In this document: in pieces, positions 20,980 to 31,911 of the stretch
Layout of the letters: every line of letters begins with the position of its first letter
How positions within the stretch are numbered: the first letter of the stretch is position 1
From: Rhodosorus marinus
Taxonomy: Eukaryota; Rhodophyta; Stylonematophyceae; Stylonematales; Stylonemataceae
Assembly (NCBI GenBank): GCA_029953675.1
Contig: JAMWBK010000008.1
Coordinates: 901,001-965,000, forward strand
Reading direction: 5' to 3'
Length of the DNA stretch: 64,000 nt
Translations under genes and position numbers: made by a program
The notes under the pieces: generated by a model
Database searches by the model: none
Told to the model about the DNA's origin: nothing
The model's input: only the letters and a program-made list of their open reading frames with translations

Positions 20980-21808
20980 GTACTCGAGTAGCCTTGTGTT
21001 TGGAAAAGTCATGACCTTGGTCCCGCCAAGACGTGCTCCGGCATGGATGAGATGGCCAGCGCAAGCGAAAGATTTTTTTTTAGGTAGTTATAGTAGCAGA
21101 CGAGTTTTAGTGGTTTTCCATAACAAGCCCACTACGGACTGCGGACGAGGTTGCAGCTCAGCCTACACTCTTATCGCTATCAGTCGTTTATCCATGTCAG
21201 CCTGACCCTGCTTGACACGTCCTCCATTAACGAGTGTCGGTGATCCAAAATAATTTTAAATTCCCTTTTTGTTTTTGTCTTTTATCTATCTTGGATAGCT
21301 CTAATCCTAAGACGGAAGGTCGTAACTTCCGTATTTATAGGCTTCCGGTTCATGTCTTGGGTTTGCTAGAGTACTATTATTAGATCTAGACTTATCTATT
21401 ATTAGCCTTGTTTCGGGCTACACTGCAGACGGCTGACTTGTTCGGTCAGGACGTAACTGCTCTCGCCACAACCACCACATTTGCTTCTTCAGCACAATCT
21501 GTCCTACGGTATCGTTGACGACAAGAAAAATGAAAAATGAATAAAATTAAGCTGGTTCTTTTTGGCTTGAGGTTTTCTGATCTAAAAACTGAGGTTTTAC
21601 TGTTTTTGGAGTGTTCGCTTCAGGGTTGATGGCGGCAAGAGAGAGGGAGAAAGGCAAGTCGAGTTCATCAGTCTTTGGGAAGAGGAGGGGCTTTAAGCAG
21701 TTAAGGATCGACTATTGTGACTGATAGATCTGCAGTCCACAATCCTAGGATACGTATTTCATTGATCCTTTTGAATTAGTTTTGGTAGTGTAAATTATTT
21801 TGGCAGTG
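20980..21808. other. Intergenic with solo LTR
   Basis: Contains possible out-of-frame TDP1 tail sequence (20980-21200), the solo LTR (21213-21456) and the BIN4-like promoter region. No other gene seen. Confidence 0.4.
21213..21456 (-). repeat. Solo LTR of the Ty3/gypsy family
   Basis: Inverted third copy of the LTR seen at 3298 and 6330, starting TGACAC. The 5-bp sequence CTGCT occurs on both sides (21208-21212 and 21457-21461), consistent with a target duplication. The last two expected bases (CA) before the right copy are missing. Confidence 0.8.
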
Positions 21809-23059
21809 ATGGGTCATCGAAGGAGGATGCCGAAGAGTGATGGTGGGGAGCAGCGGATCGATTCCTTCATGATGAAGGGCGGCAGCGCTTTGGAGGTCGA
21901 GCCAGTGGTGAAGGATTTCGTAGGTGGAGGTAATGCAGTGAAGGAAGAGGAAGGTCCTCCTGCTGAAGTTCAGCCCCCGGTTAATGTGGATCAGGCTGGG
22001 GAAACGCAGGACAGTCTCTTCGGTAAGCAATATGTTTGGTTCAGTAGCAGGTGCTGGAATGCTGCCCAGGTTTAGCAGATTAAAGACCGGTTTCGTTGCT
22101 GTTAGACGATGACGCTGGCTTAGGGAAAGACGAATTGGTCGTGAAGTTCGATCCGGATCCGGAGCAGGATGAAGATGCGAATGCGACGCAGGTGATGGGT
22201 GAGGATGAGATCGTTGAATCGAGCATACTGCAGAGCAAGATAAAATCCGTAAGTGACCTACCTTGCAACCACCTGACCTCCTATGGGAGGTGTTGCTTAC
22301 TGGAGCACTGTTTTCATCCTGCAGAACACCATTCCTCTCATCTGCCCTCCGAAGTTGGAAGAGAACTTGGTCCTTGCGCAGTCTGCTGACGTTTCTTTTG
22401 ACCTCAGCGGGGATGTTGGCGCTGTTGGAAGGGTTAAAATTGAAGAAGGGAAACTCAGCTTCGATCTGAAAGGTACGGGGAAAAAACTGCAGCATGAAAG
22501 CTCTACGTGCGGGTACAAACGGTATCTCAGTTGCAATGCCTGTCCGGATCGCATTCGTAGGAACGTTTTATGATGCTGGCAGAGTAGCTTGCAACTCGAT
22601 GCTGGTTGTTGCTGTTGGGGACACGGAGGCGAGGGTGAGCTCTGTCATCGATGAGTATCTTCTCCTGACGGAGAGTACCGAAGACACCGGGGGAGAGAAG
22701 GTTTTGGCAGGTAACGTCGATTTTGGTACAGAGGATCAGGAGGTTCTTAACAGTTCAGACGCAAAACCGGATGAGAAGGGAACCAAGAAGAGAAAGAAGA
22801 GCGTACGCATGAATACCTTCGAAGGTTTAATTGTAAGAACTCAGTGCGGTCGTCTAACACTCGGGATCATGCTCCTTTCGCTAGGAGCTTGGAAAGGCGG
22901 TTGCCACGGTTCGCGTTAACAAAAAGGCTAGATCGGTAAGTCAAGAAGTCGCTGAACCAGGAACAGGGAATTTCCGTTGCGTACTAACTGTGGGGACTGT
23001 AATATGTGCGATAGGGATCCTCACTCAAGTCCAAGCTGAAGAAAAAATTGAAAAAGTAG
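21809..23059 (+). CDS. BIN4: BIN4/MIDGET-like topoisomerase VI accessory protein
   Basis: BIN4 is a DNA-binding partner of plant topoisomerase VI in the nucleus, needed for endoreduplication. Six exons are inferred: 21809-22022, 22106-22248, 22325-22472, 22561-22832, 22885-22935 and 23015-23059, giving 290 aa with all phases consistent. The first ~115 residues are acidic and low in complexity. The conserved core is F-DLSGDVGAVGRVKIEEGKL, then DLKGTFYDAGRVACNSMLVV, then VGDTEARVSSVIDEYLLL. I match this to the BIN4 core (IDLSGDMGAVGRV, DLKGT-Y, GQTEAKIEAI). The tail is very basic (KKRKKSV, LKSKLKKKLKK), fit for DNA binding. The last two introns rest on splice signals and the basic tail only. 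Assignment is from memory of the family. Confidence 0.7.
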
Positions 23060-23130
23060 TGTCGTCGCAATACTCTATTTTATTTTTAGATATCAAATTC
23101 AATAATAAGTGTACAAGTACAAAGGTTTGG

Positions 23131-24301
23131 CTATGTGTACAGATCAAAAATTTCCTTGACAAGGGGATCACTGCCCTCGCGAACTAGATGCTCATTTCGA
23201 ACTTGTCGAATCAAGTCCTCATCGAGGGATTCACCCTCGTCCTCCTCTTCCTCACTATCTGACATTTGCGCTCGTGCTATCTCCTCGGGCTCAACTTCCA
23301 TTGAAGCACCCTGCCGTAGAGACTCCAATTCCTCCGGCAATGGCAAACGTCCGCTGCTGGCCAACTTTGCAGATAATGCCTCAGAATCATCTACGTTTAA
23401 TTCGCAAGATTGCTTCCGTTGAACGACATCTTCTTGAGCAAAGCTAGGCAACTTGGACCCTGTCGTATCTAGCTCAGAGCTCTTCACCCGCCTGAACGAG
23501 CTCCGCTTCCTTATTCGAAAAGGTATCTTCCGAACCCCACCGTCCTCCTGGCCCCTGGGAGATGATTTCCTCATGCTTCTGGAGGTTTCAATCCACGACT
23601 TGCAAAAAATTGAATCTACTGTTCTCCACCAATGCTACTACTCCTTTGTCTCCTATCCCTCAATTCATCAGCCACCATTCCAAACAAGGCCGTAGCAGAG
23701 GTGTGCTCCCCACGCAACCCTGCCAAGTGCCCATCCATTCCAGCCGGAGAACAAGACTCCCGCATTTTCACAAGATCGATGACGTTGACTGAGTTTAGGC
23801 TTAAAAACGCGGGAATCCACGGTAACCACCAATGATTGGATAATAGCTTCCCGCCATCAATCAATAATATATTGATTGAGGTTTGCAGTTGACTGGCTTG
23901 GCTGAAAAGCATTGATCTGTACAAAGGTTGATCACTGCACCACGGCTGGAACCGTATCAATCCTTTGAGTTTTACATGTCTTACCGGCTTTCAACGACCC
24001 GCTTTGGAAGCCCACTCTTCACGGAACCGTTTCCTTTTTGGTGTAGCTTTGCGTTCACGTCGAACTGTATGTTATAGTAATCCCATGACAGAACGAACTC
24101 CTGAGTTCGTTCTGTCATGGGATTACTCCCGCAGCAACGGGTTTCTGCAATAGCTTCCGTGGTGGAACGGACAAGATCCTCTCGAAACCACGTCAGACCG
24201 CTCTCGTTTCTCCCATTCGTAGTCACCCACCGAAAATAGTTTGACGCTGAAGTGCTTGAGAAGTTCGGAACGTTCCGACGTTTCATTCTCGGCAAGGACA
24301 A
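23131..24301 (-). CDS. Unknown protein with acidic C-terminus, tentative multi-exon model
   Basis: The clearest part is 23598-23131, ending in an acidic tail (DSEEEEDEGESLDEDLI...LVKEIFDLYT) after a basic Arg/Lys/Ser section. Upstream, 23934-23676 (DQPLYRSMLFSQASQL, LLSNHWWLPWIPAFLSL) can be joined through introns 23675-23599 and 23984-23935 in correct phase. A further piece runs from 23985 up to about 24301. That piece contains a perfect 25-bp-arm palindrome (24076-24127). The start is not resolved. The WWLPWIPAFLSL stretch may be a membrane segment. No family recognised; it lies tail to tail with BIN4, only 71 bp apart. Confidence 0.4.
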
Positions 24302-24947
24302 CGCTGACGGTGGGCGCAGCGTATCAGATCTTGCCTATCAGAATCGATCCAGCTAGAATCGGATGCGTAATGTATCCAAACTACTATTCTCTCCCAACCG
24401 AAGCTAAGACAAGAGAGAGTCTAGCCCCTCTCACTCTTCTTACGCAGAGTGGTCCACCAACTCATCAACCCACGGGTTTCAACGATTTCTTGAATCCCTT
24501 GAAAAACAGTGGCGATCGGCACCCAAAAAAAAATTTGGCCAATGAAATGGTTAATGGACTGAACTACCTCAAACCACCACCAACTCTAATTTCTTCTCCC
24601 CGCAACCCCTTCTTAAACGATCATCTTCCTCCTGAACTGCAAACTTGACCTACCAACGATTTTTTTCTTATTATTTTCCAACAAAAACAACACAAAACAA
24701 TTGCAAAACAATAAAAAGCCGTTCTAAGTTGCAAAACATTATCAATTCTAACGAACATAATAAGATTTAGTTAAAATAAAATACTCTATTCAATCAATAT
24801 ATCGTATTAAAGACTTATATATTAGAAAAACAAATGATTTTTGAAATTCTGAGGGGTCCTTTTTGATATAGATTGAGAACTGCCTAATGAAAGTGTTTTA
24901 TTTTTGGAAGGTATTTTCCGGGTTTTGTTTTTTTTCTTCGGAATCCT

Positions 24948-25310
24948 ATATTCATGTATTATGGGATTTTTGATATGCATCTTTGTGGTTGGACGTCCAG
25001 AAATGTTTTGTGAAGAAAATTTTCAGTGTTGTTATTGATTGGTGCGATTGAAGTAGTTTGTTATGCTATTTTGGAAGGGGGACTAGAAGGAGGAATTTTG
25101 AGAGGTTTTGCATTAGATTAGGACGAAGAAATATTCATATATTATGGGAATGTTTGTCAAGTATGTTTGTGGTTGGACCCTTCGAAGTGTTTTTGTGAAG
25201 AAACATAATTTGTGTGGTTATTGATTGGTTGGGTTGAAGTATTTTGTGATTCTTTTTTTGAAGGTAGGTTTAGAACGAGAAATTTTTGTGGGTACCGCTT
25301 AGAGAATAGG
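24948..25310. repeat. Two diverged tandem copies, ~180-bp period
   Basis: 24948-25129 and 25131-25310 share ordered blocks: TATTATGGGA, GTTTGTGGTTGGAC, TTTGTGAAGAAA, GGTTATTGATTGGT and GAAGTA-TTTGT. They are clearly related but well diverged. Confidence 0.6.
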
Positions 25311-25449
25311 AGTTTTACGCGTGAGTGGGATGAGAAGCGTGTGGGACCTTCATCGCTTGTCCTCGAAATACATTGAGGACCTTCCTTACCGTTTCTCTAA
25401 CTCGCAAGCCCGCGCTTTGGGCCTGAGTAGCTATTCCTGCTATGGCGTG

Positions 25450-25790
25450 ATTACCGTTTGTGTCGTCAAAATTGATTCTACTTCGGGTCTACAGTATACT
25501 ATCCATACACCGAGTGTTCTATCCCAGCTTCGCTATCTAGTCTGACCTTTCAACTATGCTGACACAAAGTCAACACCGGCCAACACTCCCCTTCGACCTT
25601 GTCCTATCGCGAAAGGTCGTTCCACAGCACCAAGACGCCCGCATCTCAGTTTCTCCGTGACGATCCTTTGTAGGTGCCTTCGTGAAGACATGGGCATCCA
25701 TTTCTGTGGCGAGATATCTGAGTTGTACTTCACCTGATGTGCATCGCTCGCGTGTATTCTGTAGTTTCGTCGCGGGATCGGACAACCAAT
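25450..25790 (-). mobile_element. Ty1/copia remnant: end of RNase H, polypurine tract and LTR start
   Basis: On the minus strand, SGEVQLRYLATEMDAHVFTKAPTK followed by DRHGE resembles the copia RNase H terminus (VQL-Y--TE...ADVFTKAL). It is followed by a purine tract (AAGGGGAG, about 25587-25594) and then TGTTGGCCGG, a typical LTR start. The LTR probably runs on to about 25320-25450, but its other end cannot be fixed. Only the 3' end of an element survives. Confidence 0.6.
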
Positions 25791-26357
25791 AAAATATTCA
25801 CAAGAAAGAAAAGTCGGAAACGTTCGATTTTGAGCGAATTCGGCGGGTTTTGAATGTTTATGTTATGCTGACACTACTCGGAGACTGTCATAGCGTACCC
25901 GCTGTAACTAGCCGAGAAACTAACGAGCAAGGAAAGACCTCGACTCCAGAAGGAGCATTACTACGCCACAGCACCAAGCTCAGCGATGAACACAGGCCCC
26001 GTCAAGTGGTCGGGACGTTCCACAAAGTGTGCTCTAGAAGCCAACCCACCCCTTCACCCTCCGTGAACTGGAAACTTCAATCATGAAATCTAGCGAGGGT
26101 TTCGGAGCTGAATCATATCAAATTTATAGAACAAGTCCCAAAATACTGGAATGCGGCTTTAATCTAGCCCTGAGTTTAATGTCTTGACGTTTGACGTTGC
26201 CCGGGGGTGGGCGGGATAGTTGAGCTGGGAAGGAGAGAGGGTTGGGTTGGGGGTGGTGTAGGCGGTAAACAGGTTGCTTTTTTGACATGGAGAAGAGTTA
26301 AAATAAAGGTGGTCATTTTCAGGAACAGCAGGTTTATGTGGAGTTGTTCTATGAAGG

Positions 26358-28043
26358 ATGGAGGTTGGGACTGAGTTTCTTGACATTTCCCTTGCAAAGA
26401 GAGCCGTGAAGGAATATTGTAGTGTTTCTGTATTGCCTTACTTCGTGGAGAGGAGCGATAAAGGCATTTTTATTGTACGATGCCCCAAAGCTAGGGATGG
26501 GAAGTATTGTCCTTTTAGAATACACATCGCTAGGAAGAGGTCTGGCGCTTTCCACGTGAAAAGACATGTTAAGCACGATGAGTATTGTATTGTGGAACCG
26601 AAGCTCAACCAACTGTTGACCGTTACTGAAGCACGTATCCTGCTCAGCAAGGAGGAAGATGTGGCTGCGAGGGACCTGGTGTCTTCAATCAAAAAAAAAT
26701 ACGCGGTTGATACTCCATACAAGACTGCTTGGAGAGCTCTAGCAATCGCAAAGCACCAATACGCTGTTGAGGATGGGAAGTCCTTCCAGAGGATTTCGGG
26801 CTATCTCGCAGCAGTGAAACGCGAAAATCCGGGAACCTTTGCCGGCGCCGAGAGGACTGACGAGGGCGAGTTTCTTCGGGCTTTTGCTTGCCTGGCGGCC
26901 TCCATCAATGCGATCCAGTTCGCACGCCCAATATTATTTATTGACCGTTTTCAGATTAAATCCAGTTTCGGAGGGACGCTAGTCGGTGCTACGACTCAGG
27001 ATGGCACCGGAGAGACCATACCAATTGCAATCGGACTTTGCCCTATCGACAACGAGGCAAACTGGACTTGGTTTCTGGAAAAGATCTTCATGGCGCTGCC
27101 GGAGCTCAATCGTGGACACGTTACGGTGCTCCATGACAGGAGGGATGGTCTTTCGAGGGCGATTCAAGGCGTGCTGCCCTTGACACATGAAGCAATTTGC
27201 TGCAACGGGTTGGAGAACGAGCTGAAGAATATTTCCAAAAAGTGCATACCTCTGTTTTGGAAAGCGGCTAAAGTCTTCAACCCAGCGTCTTTTACGGAAG
27301 AGATGCAAAGGATTGGCGAGATAAGCCCGGAGGCGTACGAGTTTTTGGTCAAGAGCAAGCCCATTCTATGGTCCACTGCGATGGCATCAGTTTCACGATT
27401 CGGAATAGTCACCGGCACTGCTGCAGAATCGCGAAATTCGTGGTACAAAGAATTTCGAGGGATCGGTCACCTTCGCATCTTGATGAGGTTCGTGGAGAAG
27501 GTTGGAACTGGTCAAGTCAAAGGATCTGCGCGCATGAAGGACGAGTTGGACCGGGTCACGAGAAATACAATGTCGATCTTCAAGGAAAATCTGGCCAAGG
27601 GAAGTCTGCTTCAGCTAACCTCATTCAGCGAAGATGCGTTCATCGTTGCTGATAATGCACTGTCGCAGGCCACCGTAGGACTTGACCGAGTGGTGAAGCT
27701 TAACCAAAAGACATGCTCTTGCGGTGAGTTTCAGATAATGTCTTTCCCTTGTATACATGCGGCCACGGCCATTCAATTCCGAGGGGATGATCCAACTCTG
27801 TACATGCACGAAACGTATCGGGTCAACTACTTGAAGAATGTGTACTCCGTCAAAGTAGTACCAATCGATTTGTACACTGACTCAGGTCCTTGCGATGGGA
27901 TGAAACCTCCAAAAAACGACATCAGAAAGCTGGCTAAGAAGAAAACTAGTCAAGCGACAACCACGACCATGACCGCAAAATCTATAACGTGCTCGAGATG
28001 CGGCAGCACTGGACATAACTCTCGCACGTGCACTGCAAACTAA
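26358..28043 (+). CDS. Mutator-like (MULE) transposase, intact
   Basis: 561 aa in one uninterrupted frame from ATG 26358. The N-terminal ~90 residues resemble the MuDR/FAR1 DNA-binding region (FIVRCPKARDGKYCPFRIHI, with Cys and His spaced as a zinc fold). The DDE core runs from about 180: LFIDRFQIKSSFGGTLVGAT (first Asp), NEANWTWFLEKI, VLHDRRDGLSRAI (second Asp), and TGTAAESRNSWYKE (Glu). A SWIM zinc finger, CSCGEFQIMSFPCIHAATA, lies near 455. A CCHC knuckle, CSRCGSTGHNSRTC, is at the extreme C-terminus. All catalytic and zinc residues are present. I found no terminal inverted repeats by eye, so it is either an active element with undetected ends or a domesticated gene. Confidence 0.85.
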   Translation: MEVGTEFLDISLAKRAVKEYCSVSVLPYFVERSDKGIFIVRCPKARDGKYCPFRIHIARKRSGAFHVKRHVKHDEYCIVEPKLNQLLTVTEARILLSKEEDVAARDLVSSIKKKYAVDTPYKTAWRALAIAKHQYAVEDGKSFQRISGYLAAVKRENPGTFAGAERTDEGEFLRAFACLAASINAIQFARPILFIDRFQIKSSFGGTLVGATTQDGTGETIPIAIGLCPIDNEANWTWFLEKIFMALPELNRGHVTVLHDRRDGLSRAIQGVLPLTHEAICCNGLENELKNISKKCIPLFWKAAKVFNPASFTEEMQRIGEISPEAYEFLVKSKPILWSTAMASVSRFGIVTGTAAESRNSWYKEFRGIGHLRILMRFVEKVGTGQVKGSARMKDELDRVTRNTMSIFKENLAKGSLLQLTSFSEDAFIVADNALSQATVGLDRVVKLNQKTCSCGEFQIMSFPCIHAATAIQFRGDDPTLYMHETYRVNYLKNVYSVKVVPIDLYTDSGPCDGMKPPKNDIRKLAKKKTSQATTTTMTAKSITCSRCGSTGHNSRTCTAN

Positions 28044-30392
28044 TTTACTTCGAATAGGACTACCAAATGAATTTAACCTAACGTTTTTTATCGAACAGAT
28101 CGCTAAGCGCACAGAGCACAGTGAGTCACATCGACTCTACCACTCGTCAGAAATCGGCTGAGAAGTTTCCCCCTGGTGCCAAGCAGTGGCTGTCCTGCCT
28201 CTTTCTCGGCCCTGTTATCTTTTGGAACTTGGATTCATTGTCACATGTCAGTGCTTCCACTGAACCTGGTAGATGATGGAAGACTTAAACCAACGAGAAC
28301 CCTAACCTTTATAGTCTCCCTGGGAGGAGCTCTGATACAGCTAAGATTCTTTGTGAGGAGGAAAACCCTCAGATAACTTAATAAGAGCTAGAGAGATTGA
28401 ATTCGTGGAAGGCGCTGTGAGAGCATGATTCCTAGTGACCTAGCAATCCTCAGTCTTCACTCTTCCCTGTTCCTCAAGGCCACAACACACTGGAGCTCTA
28501 TCTCGAGGGTGTAACAACATCCGTACCCATGCAGTAGACCTTAAACCATCACTGGGAGGGGAACTACTCTTTGCTGAGCCAGTGAGCAATGTCAGCGCAA
28601 GAAACTCGTTCAGATGACGTGTTGCGACGCCTCAACACACCAGCTTTTCTATATCGTTAACAGGTTTTCAAGCGAAAGATTGGTGTACATTTAGGATCAT
28701 ATAGGGGCGTCCCTTACACATCTATACCAGAAAGATCCATACCCTTGCACTGTACGTAAAACCAACGCGAAGACGGGATGAGCTTTGATAGCTCACTGCA
28801 AAGCGAGAGGTACAGAAAACTCGTTCTTCAGATGATGAGTTTATAGAGGTCGGTCTGAAACCGCGTCCCACCCTTCACACGCTGACACGGCTCACCATAT
28901 TCTTGTACTCTACTGGTAGTTCATAAACTAGCTTCAGAAGCAAAAGTTAAAATAGCGGGAGCTGTGGAGGCGATGACCAAACCGAGCCCATTCCATGACA
29001 CATGTCTACATCATATATACAGCCCACGTGTTCTTTCCCAAAGTGAAAATGATCGTCGCCTCTTGCGAGTGACCTACAGTCATAAGCATAAAAAAAAGGG
29101 TTACTCCGTAAAACTATCGTCATCCGTATATTCAGAGCCTAGCTACTCTGAGAAGCGAGAAACAAGACGCTGATGTGTTTCCTATCGCCTTTGCCAAACT
29201 GCTCGGTGAGGTCTCTCACCATTGGTATTTTGTTTTTTGGGTTTCCTATCACCTTTGCCACAACTGCTACTTCGGGTCTTTCACCATTGGCAGCCAATGT
29301 CCGTCTCCGATCAGGAAAACGTTTCTGAGCTTAACAATATCTCATGCAATCTAAAAATTCTGCATTTCCCTTGCCTTCTCCTCCCCCCCCCCTTTTAAGA
29401 ATATTGCCAAGCCACGAAAACTGTATTTATCAATTGAATATATCATCTTTCCCAGAACGACAGACGACATGTTCCCCCCCTCCTTCAACCAAACATTTGG
29501 GAGCTAAAACTCTATAAAATTTTAGAGCATGACCAAAATTTCTACAAAAAAGGACGGAATTGTTTAACCAAATTAAAAAAAATTAGTCGTCCGTTTCGAT
29601 ATTTTTTATTCTTTTCAAAAAAAAAAGCGTTTCACATCAGTTCGGTACGATGGGAAAAGGCAGGATTACAACGTGTGGAGAGCAGGAAACCCTCCTGAAT
29701 GAATTTCCATTAAAAATAATCAATTGATGTCAATTTTCTGTTAAAGGGGGGGGTGGCTCATTTTTGTTTGGATGCGTATGAGATATATTTCGTTTTGGAG
29801 AGAATATTCGATGAGCTACGGAGGTTACTAGGAAAAGGAATGGATGAGTTTTTTGTTTTGAGATTATTTTAGAGATCTTATTATTGTGACCTGTCCTCTA
29901 GTTATTCCTGTACCGCCCAGGGGTAAAGTTACGTATCCGGGGGAAATGGATGACTCCATTCGAGGTCTGCGTATAAAAAGAGAACTAGGTTTCTGGTTTA
30001 GGGTTTTGCGGTGTGGGGAAGGTTTTGGACGGGAGCTTTTTGGTGAGAGAGAAAGGGATGAATTAGAGAGAAGGTTTTGGGGAACAAGGAAGGAGGACGA
30101 GGTGTTAAGTGAGGAGGATTTTTTTTTAGTTTTGTTTTCCAGATGGCGACGACCTTGAGAAGATGGGGTTTTCTAGTGTAGGATTCTGACTTGCTTTTGT
30201 TTTGCGTATTTTGGTTTTTGGGCAAGGACTGGGGTTGTAGGATAGGTAGGAGGTTGGAACTTTTTGTCTGCGGTTGAGAAGCTTTCTTTGTTGGAGGCTG
30301 TGTTCGACTGCAGCGCCCCTGGGTGCAGCTTTTCAAGTAGTCGAGCTCGCGGAGAGCAACTGACGTGCAAGTTGCGTTTGCTTCTGGCAAGG
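28044..30392. other. Intergenic, repeats but no gene
   Basis: About 2.3 kb. A ~50-bp direct repeat lies at about 29178-29226 and 29242-29290 (TTTCCTATC-CCTTTGCCA ... TCTTTCACCATTGG). Weaker similarity links 28560-28620 and 28790-28850. AT-rich with C-runs at 29380-29480. A purine-rich stretch at 29990-30130 leads to the GNAT gene; an ATG at 30143 could begin a short first exon for it. Confidence 0.4.
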
Positions 30393-31393
30393 ATGGAACA
30401 GCTAGGGTTCTGTGAGGTGGCTGGGTTCTGGATTACCAGGCGGAAAAATGGTAGCTGTAGCGTTAGAGCAGGCTTTCGTGAGCCTAAATGGAGACCACGG
30501 ATTGGAAGACAGATACTCCGCGCAACAATAGACATTGCTGATTTTGAGGTGCAGGAGAGTGATGAGGTTCCAACTGAGCGCTGTTTGTAAGTAGCTTTGA
30601 ATGTCGCTCGATGTCGGAATAGGCATCGCCGCCGGAATTGTATTCAATGTTGTCTTGACTAAAAATTGCCATCTGCTTTGTGTTCACAACAGGTACGACG
30701 TTCGTATGGCTGGGGGAGGATGTGATTTGTTCACCGCGGCGGATTTGAGAAGCAGATGCTTTCGGCAGAATGAGGAAGACAGCATCAGCTTTTTTCAGTA
30801 CAGAAAGGCGGTGCTAGAATGGATGTACAATAGCATGCAGAGGGACGACTCCTTCTGCTTCGTTGCTGCGGAGACTGGTGCCCCCCGAGAGAAAAGCGTT
30901 ATAGGCACATTGGACGCAACCCTGCACCAATCCTCAAACGTGAGTCCCGACGCATGGACGCATCTTCTTTAAGTTCTGGAGTTGTCTGACCTGTGAAATC
31001 TCCTATCGTCTGAAATTGACAGGGTGAATCGTTTCCAAGAGCAATCTATGTTTCCAGTATAGCAGTAAGGAAAGATCGACGACGAATGGGAGTGGCCTCG
31101 TCAATGCTGCAGAAGGTGGATCACCTCGCTCTGCAGCTGAACATAACAAGAGTATTCCTCCATGTGGAACCATGGAACACAGCTGCTGTGAAGCTCTATC
31201 GACGAATGGGCTACCAGAGGTAAACGACCCTTTCCCATGCGAGCGGGGGAGTTGGAGGGGAACGCTAACCGCTCTCTGTCCCAAAACCTCGCCAAACATC
31301 AGATTTCAGGGGGAAAGATGCAAGTGGCTACGGGACCTGACAAAAGCCGACACGATTCTGCTCGAGAAGAACTTAGCTTGGTCCCGAGAATAG
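30393..31393 (+). CDS. GNAT-family N-acetyltransferase
   Basis: Four exons are inferred: 30393-30586, 30693-30939, 31023-31219 and 31303-31393, giving 242 aa with consistent phases. The GNAT fold is clear in exons 2-3: CFVAAE...VIGTLDATLH, then IYVSSIAVRKDRRRMGVASSML (strand 4 and the acetyl-CoA loop, R/K-x-x-G-x-A), RVFLHVEPWNTAAVKLYRRMGYQ (the N-x-x-A-x-x-L-Y-x-x-x-G motif). It resembles plant chloroplast GNATs, but the target is unknown. The start is uncertain: frame and composition continue upstream of ATG 30393 without an earlier ATG, and an extra 5' exon with a transit peptide is plausible. Confidence 0.75.
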
Positions 31394-31911
31394 CATGGCT
31401 CTTCACACACAAAGGACGTGCTCAGGTTCAGGTGTACACTTTGCATCACAGAGAATTCGGCCTTTCTGGTTGTTTTTTTATCCTAGACTTTAGAGTCTTA
31501 ATCCATCTCGAGAGCACCAATATTTCAATGTATTATGAGAGTTAGTCGACCCCACCCAAGAAGATGTCCCGAGATCGCCAGGCCCCTTCCCGTCGAGCAC
31601 CACTGTCATTGCGGTCTCCCGTGCTTCGGCAGGCAATGATATGAACAGGAATCGTTCTATCTTTGACGGTACTACAAATAGTCAACAAAGGACTTCCGAG
31701 GAGAGCGTAATGCCAAATCTGCTGTTCGATTCGTGCTTCACCCCTTTCAAAATATTTTAGAACGGTATGAAGTGACGTACAGTTTCCGTTGCATCTTTTG
31801 ATACCCTTTCCAAGTTACAGTCGATTACAAAGTTGCTTTTGGACCACCGTCGAGCGTTGCGAACGGTTGGAATTTGACTGCCGGCGTTTCTGCAGAGAAG
31901 CGTGTGGAAGT
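31394..31911. other. Intergenic between convergent GNAT and CSN3
   Basis: Holds both 3' UTRs. No gene or repeat seen. Confidence 0.45.

Larger units (their letters stand above)
24302..26357. other. Intergenic with tandem repeat and copia remnant
   Basis: Very AT-rich at 24650-24950. A diverged ~180-bp tandem repeat occupies about 24948-25310 (shared ATTCAT-TATTATGGGA, TTTGTGGTTGGAC, TTATTGATTGGT words). A copia fragment lies at about 25590-25790. The MULE gene starts at 26358. Confidence 0.45.

Noticed and set aside
24241..24648. Plus-strand frame of 135 codons
   Set aside because: Low-complexity Pro/Leu/Asn composition, no family, and it conflicts with the minus-strand model.
30173..30535. 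Minus-strand frame over the 5' part of the GNAT gene
   Set aside because: Shadow of the GNAT coding strand; composition is that of reverse-read codons.
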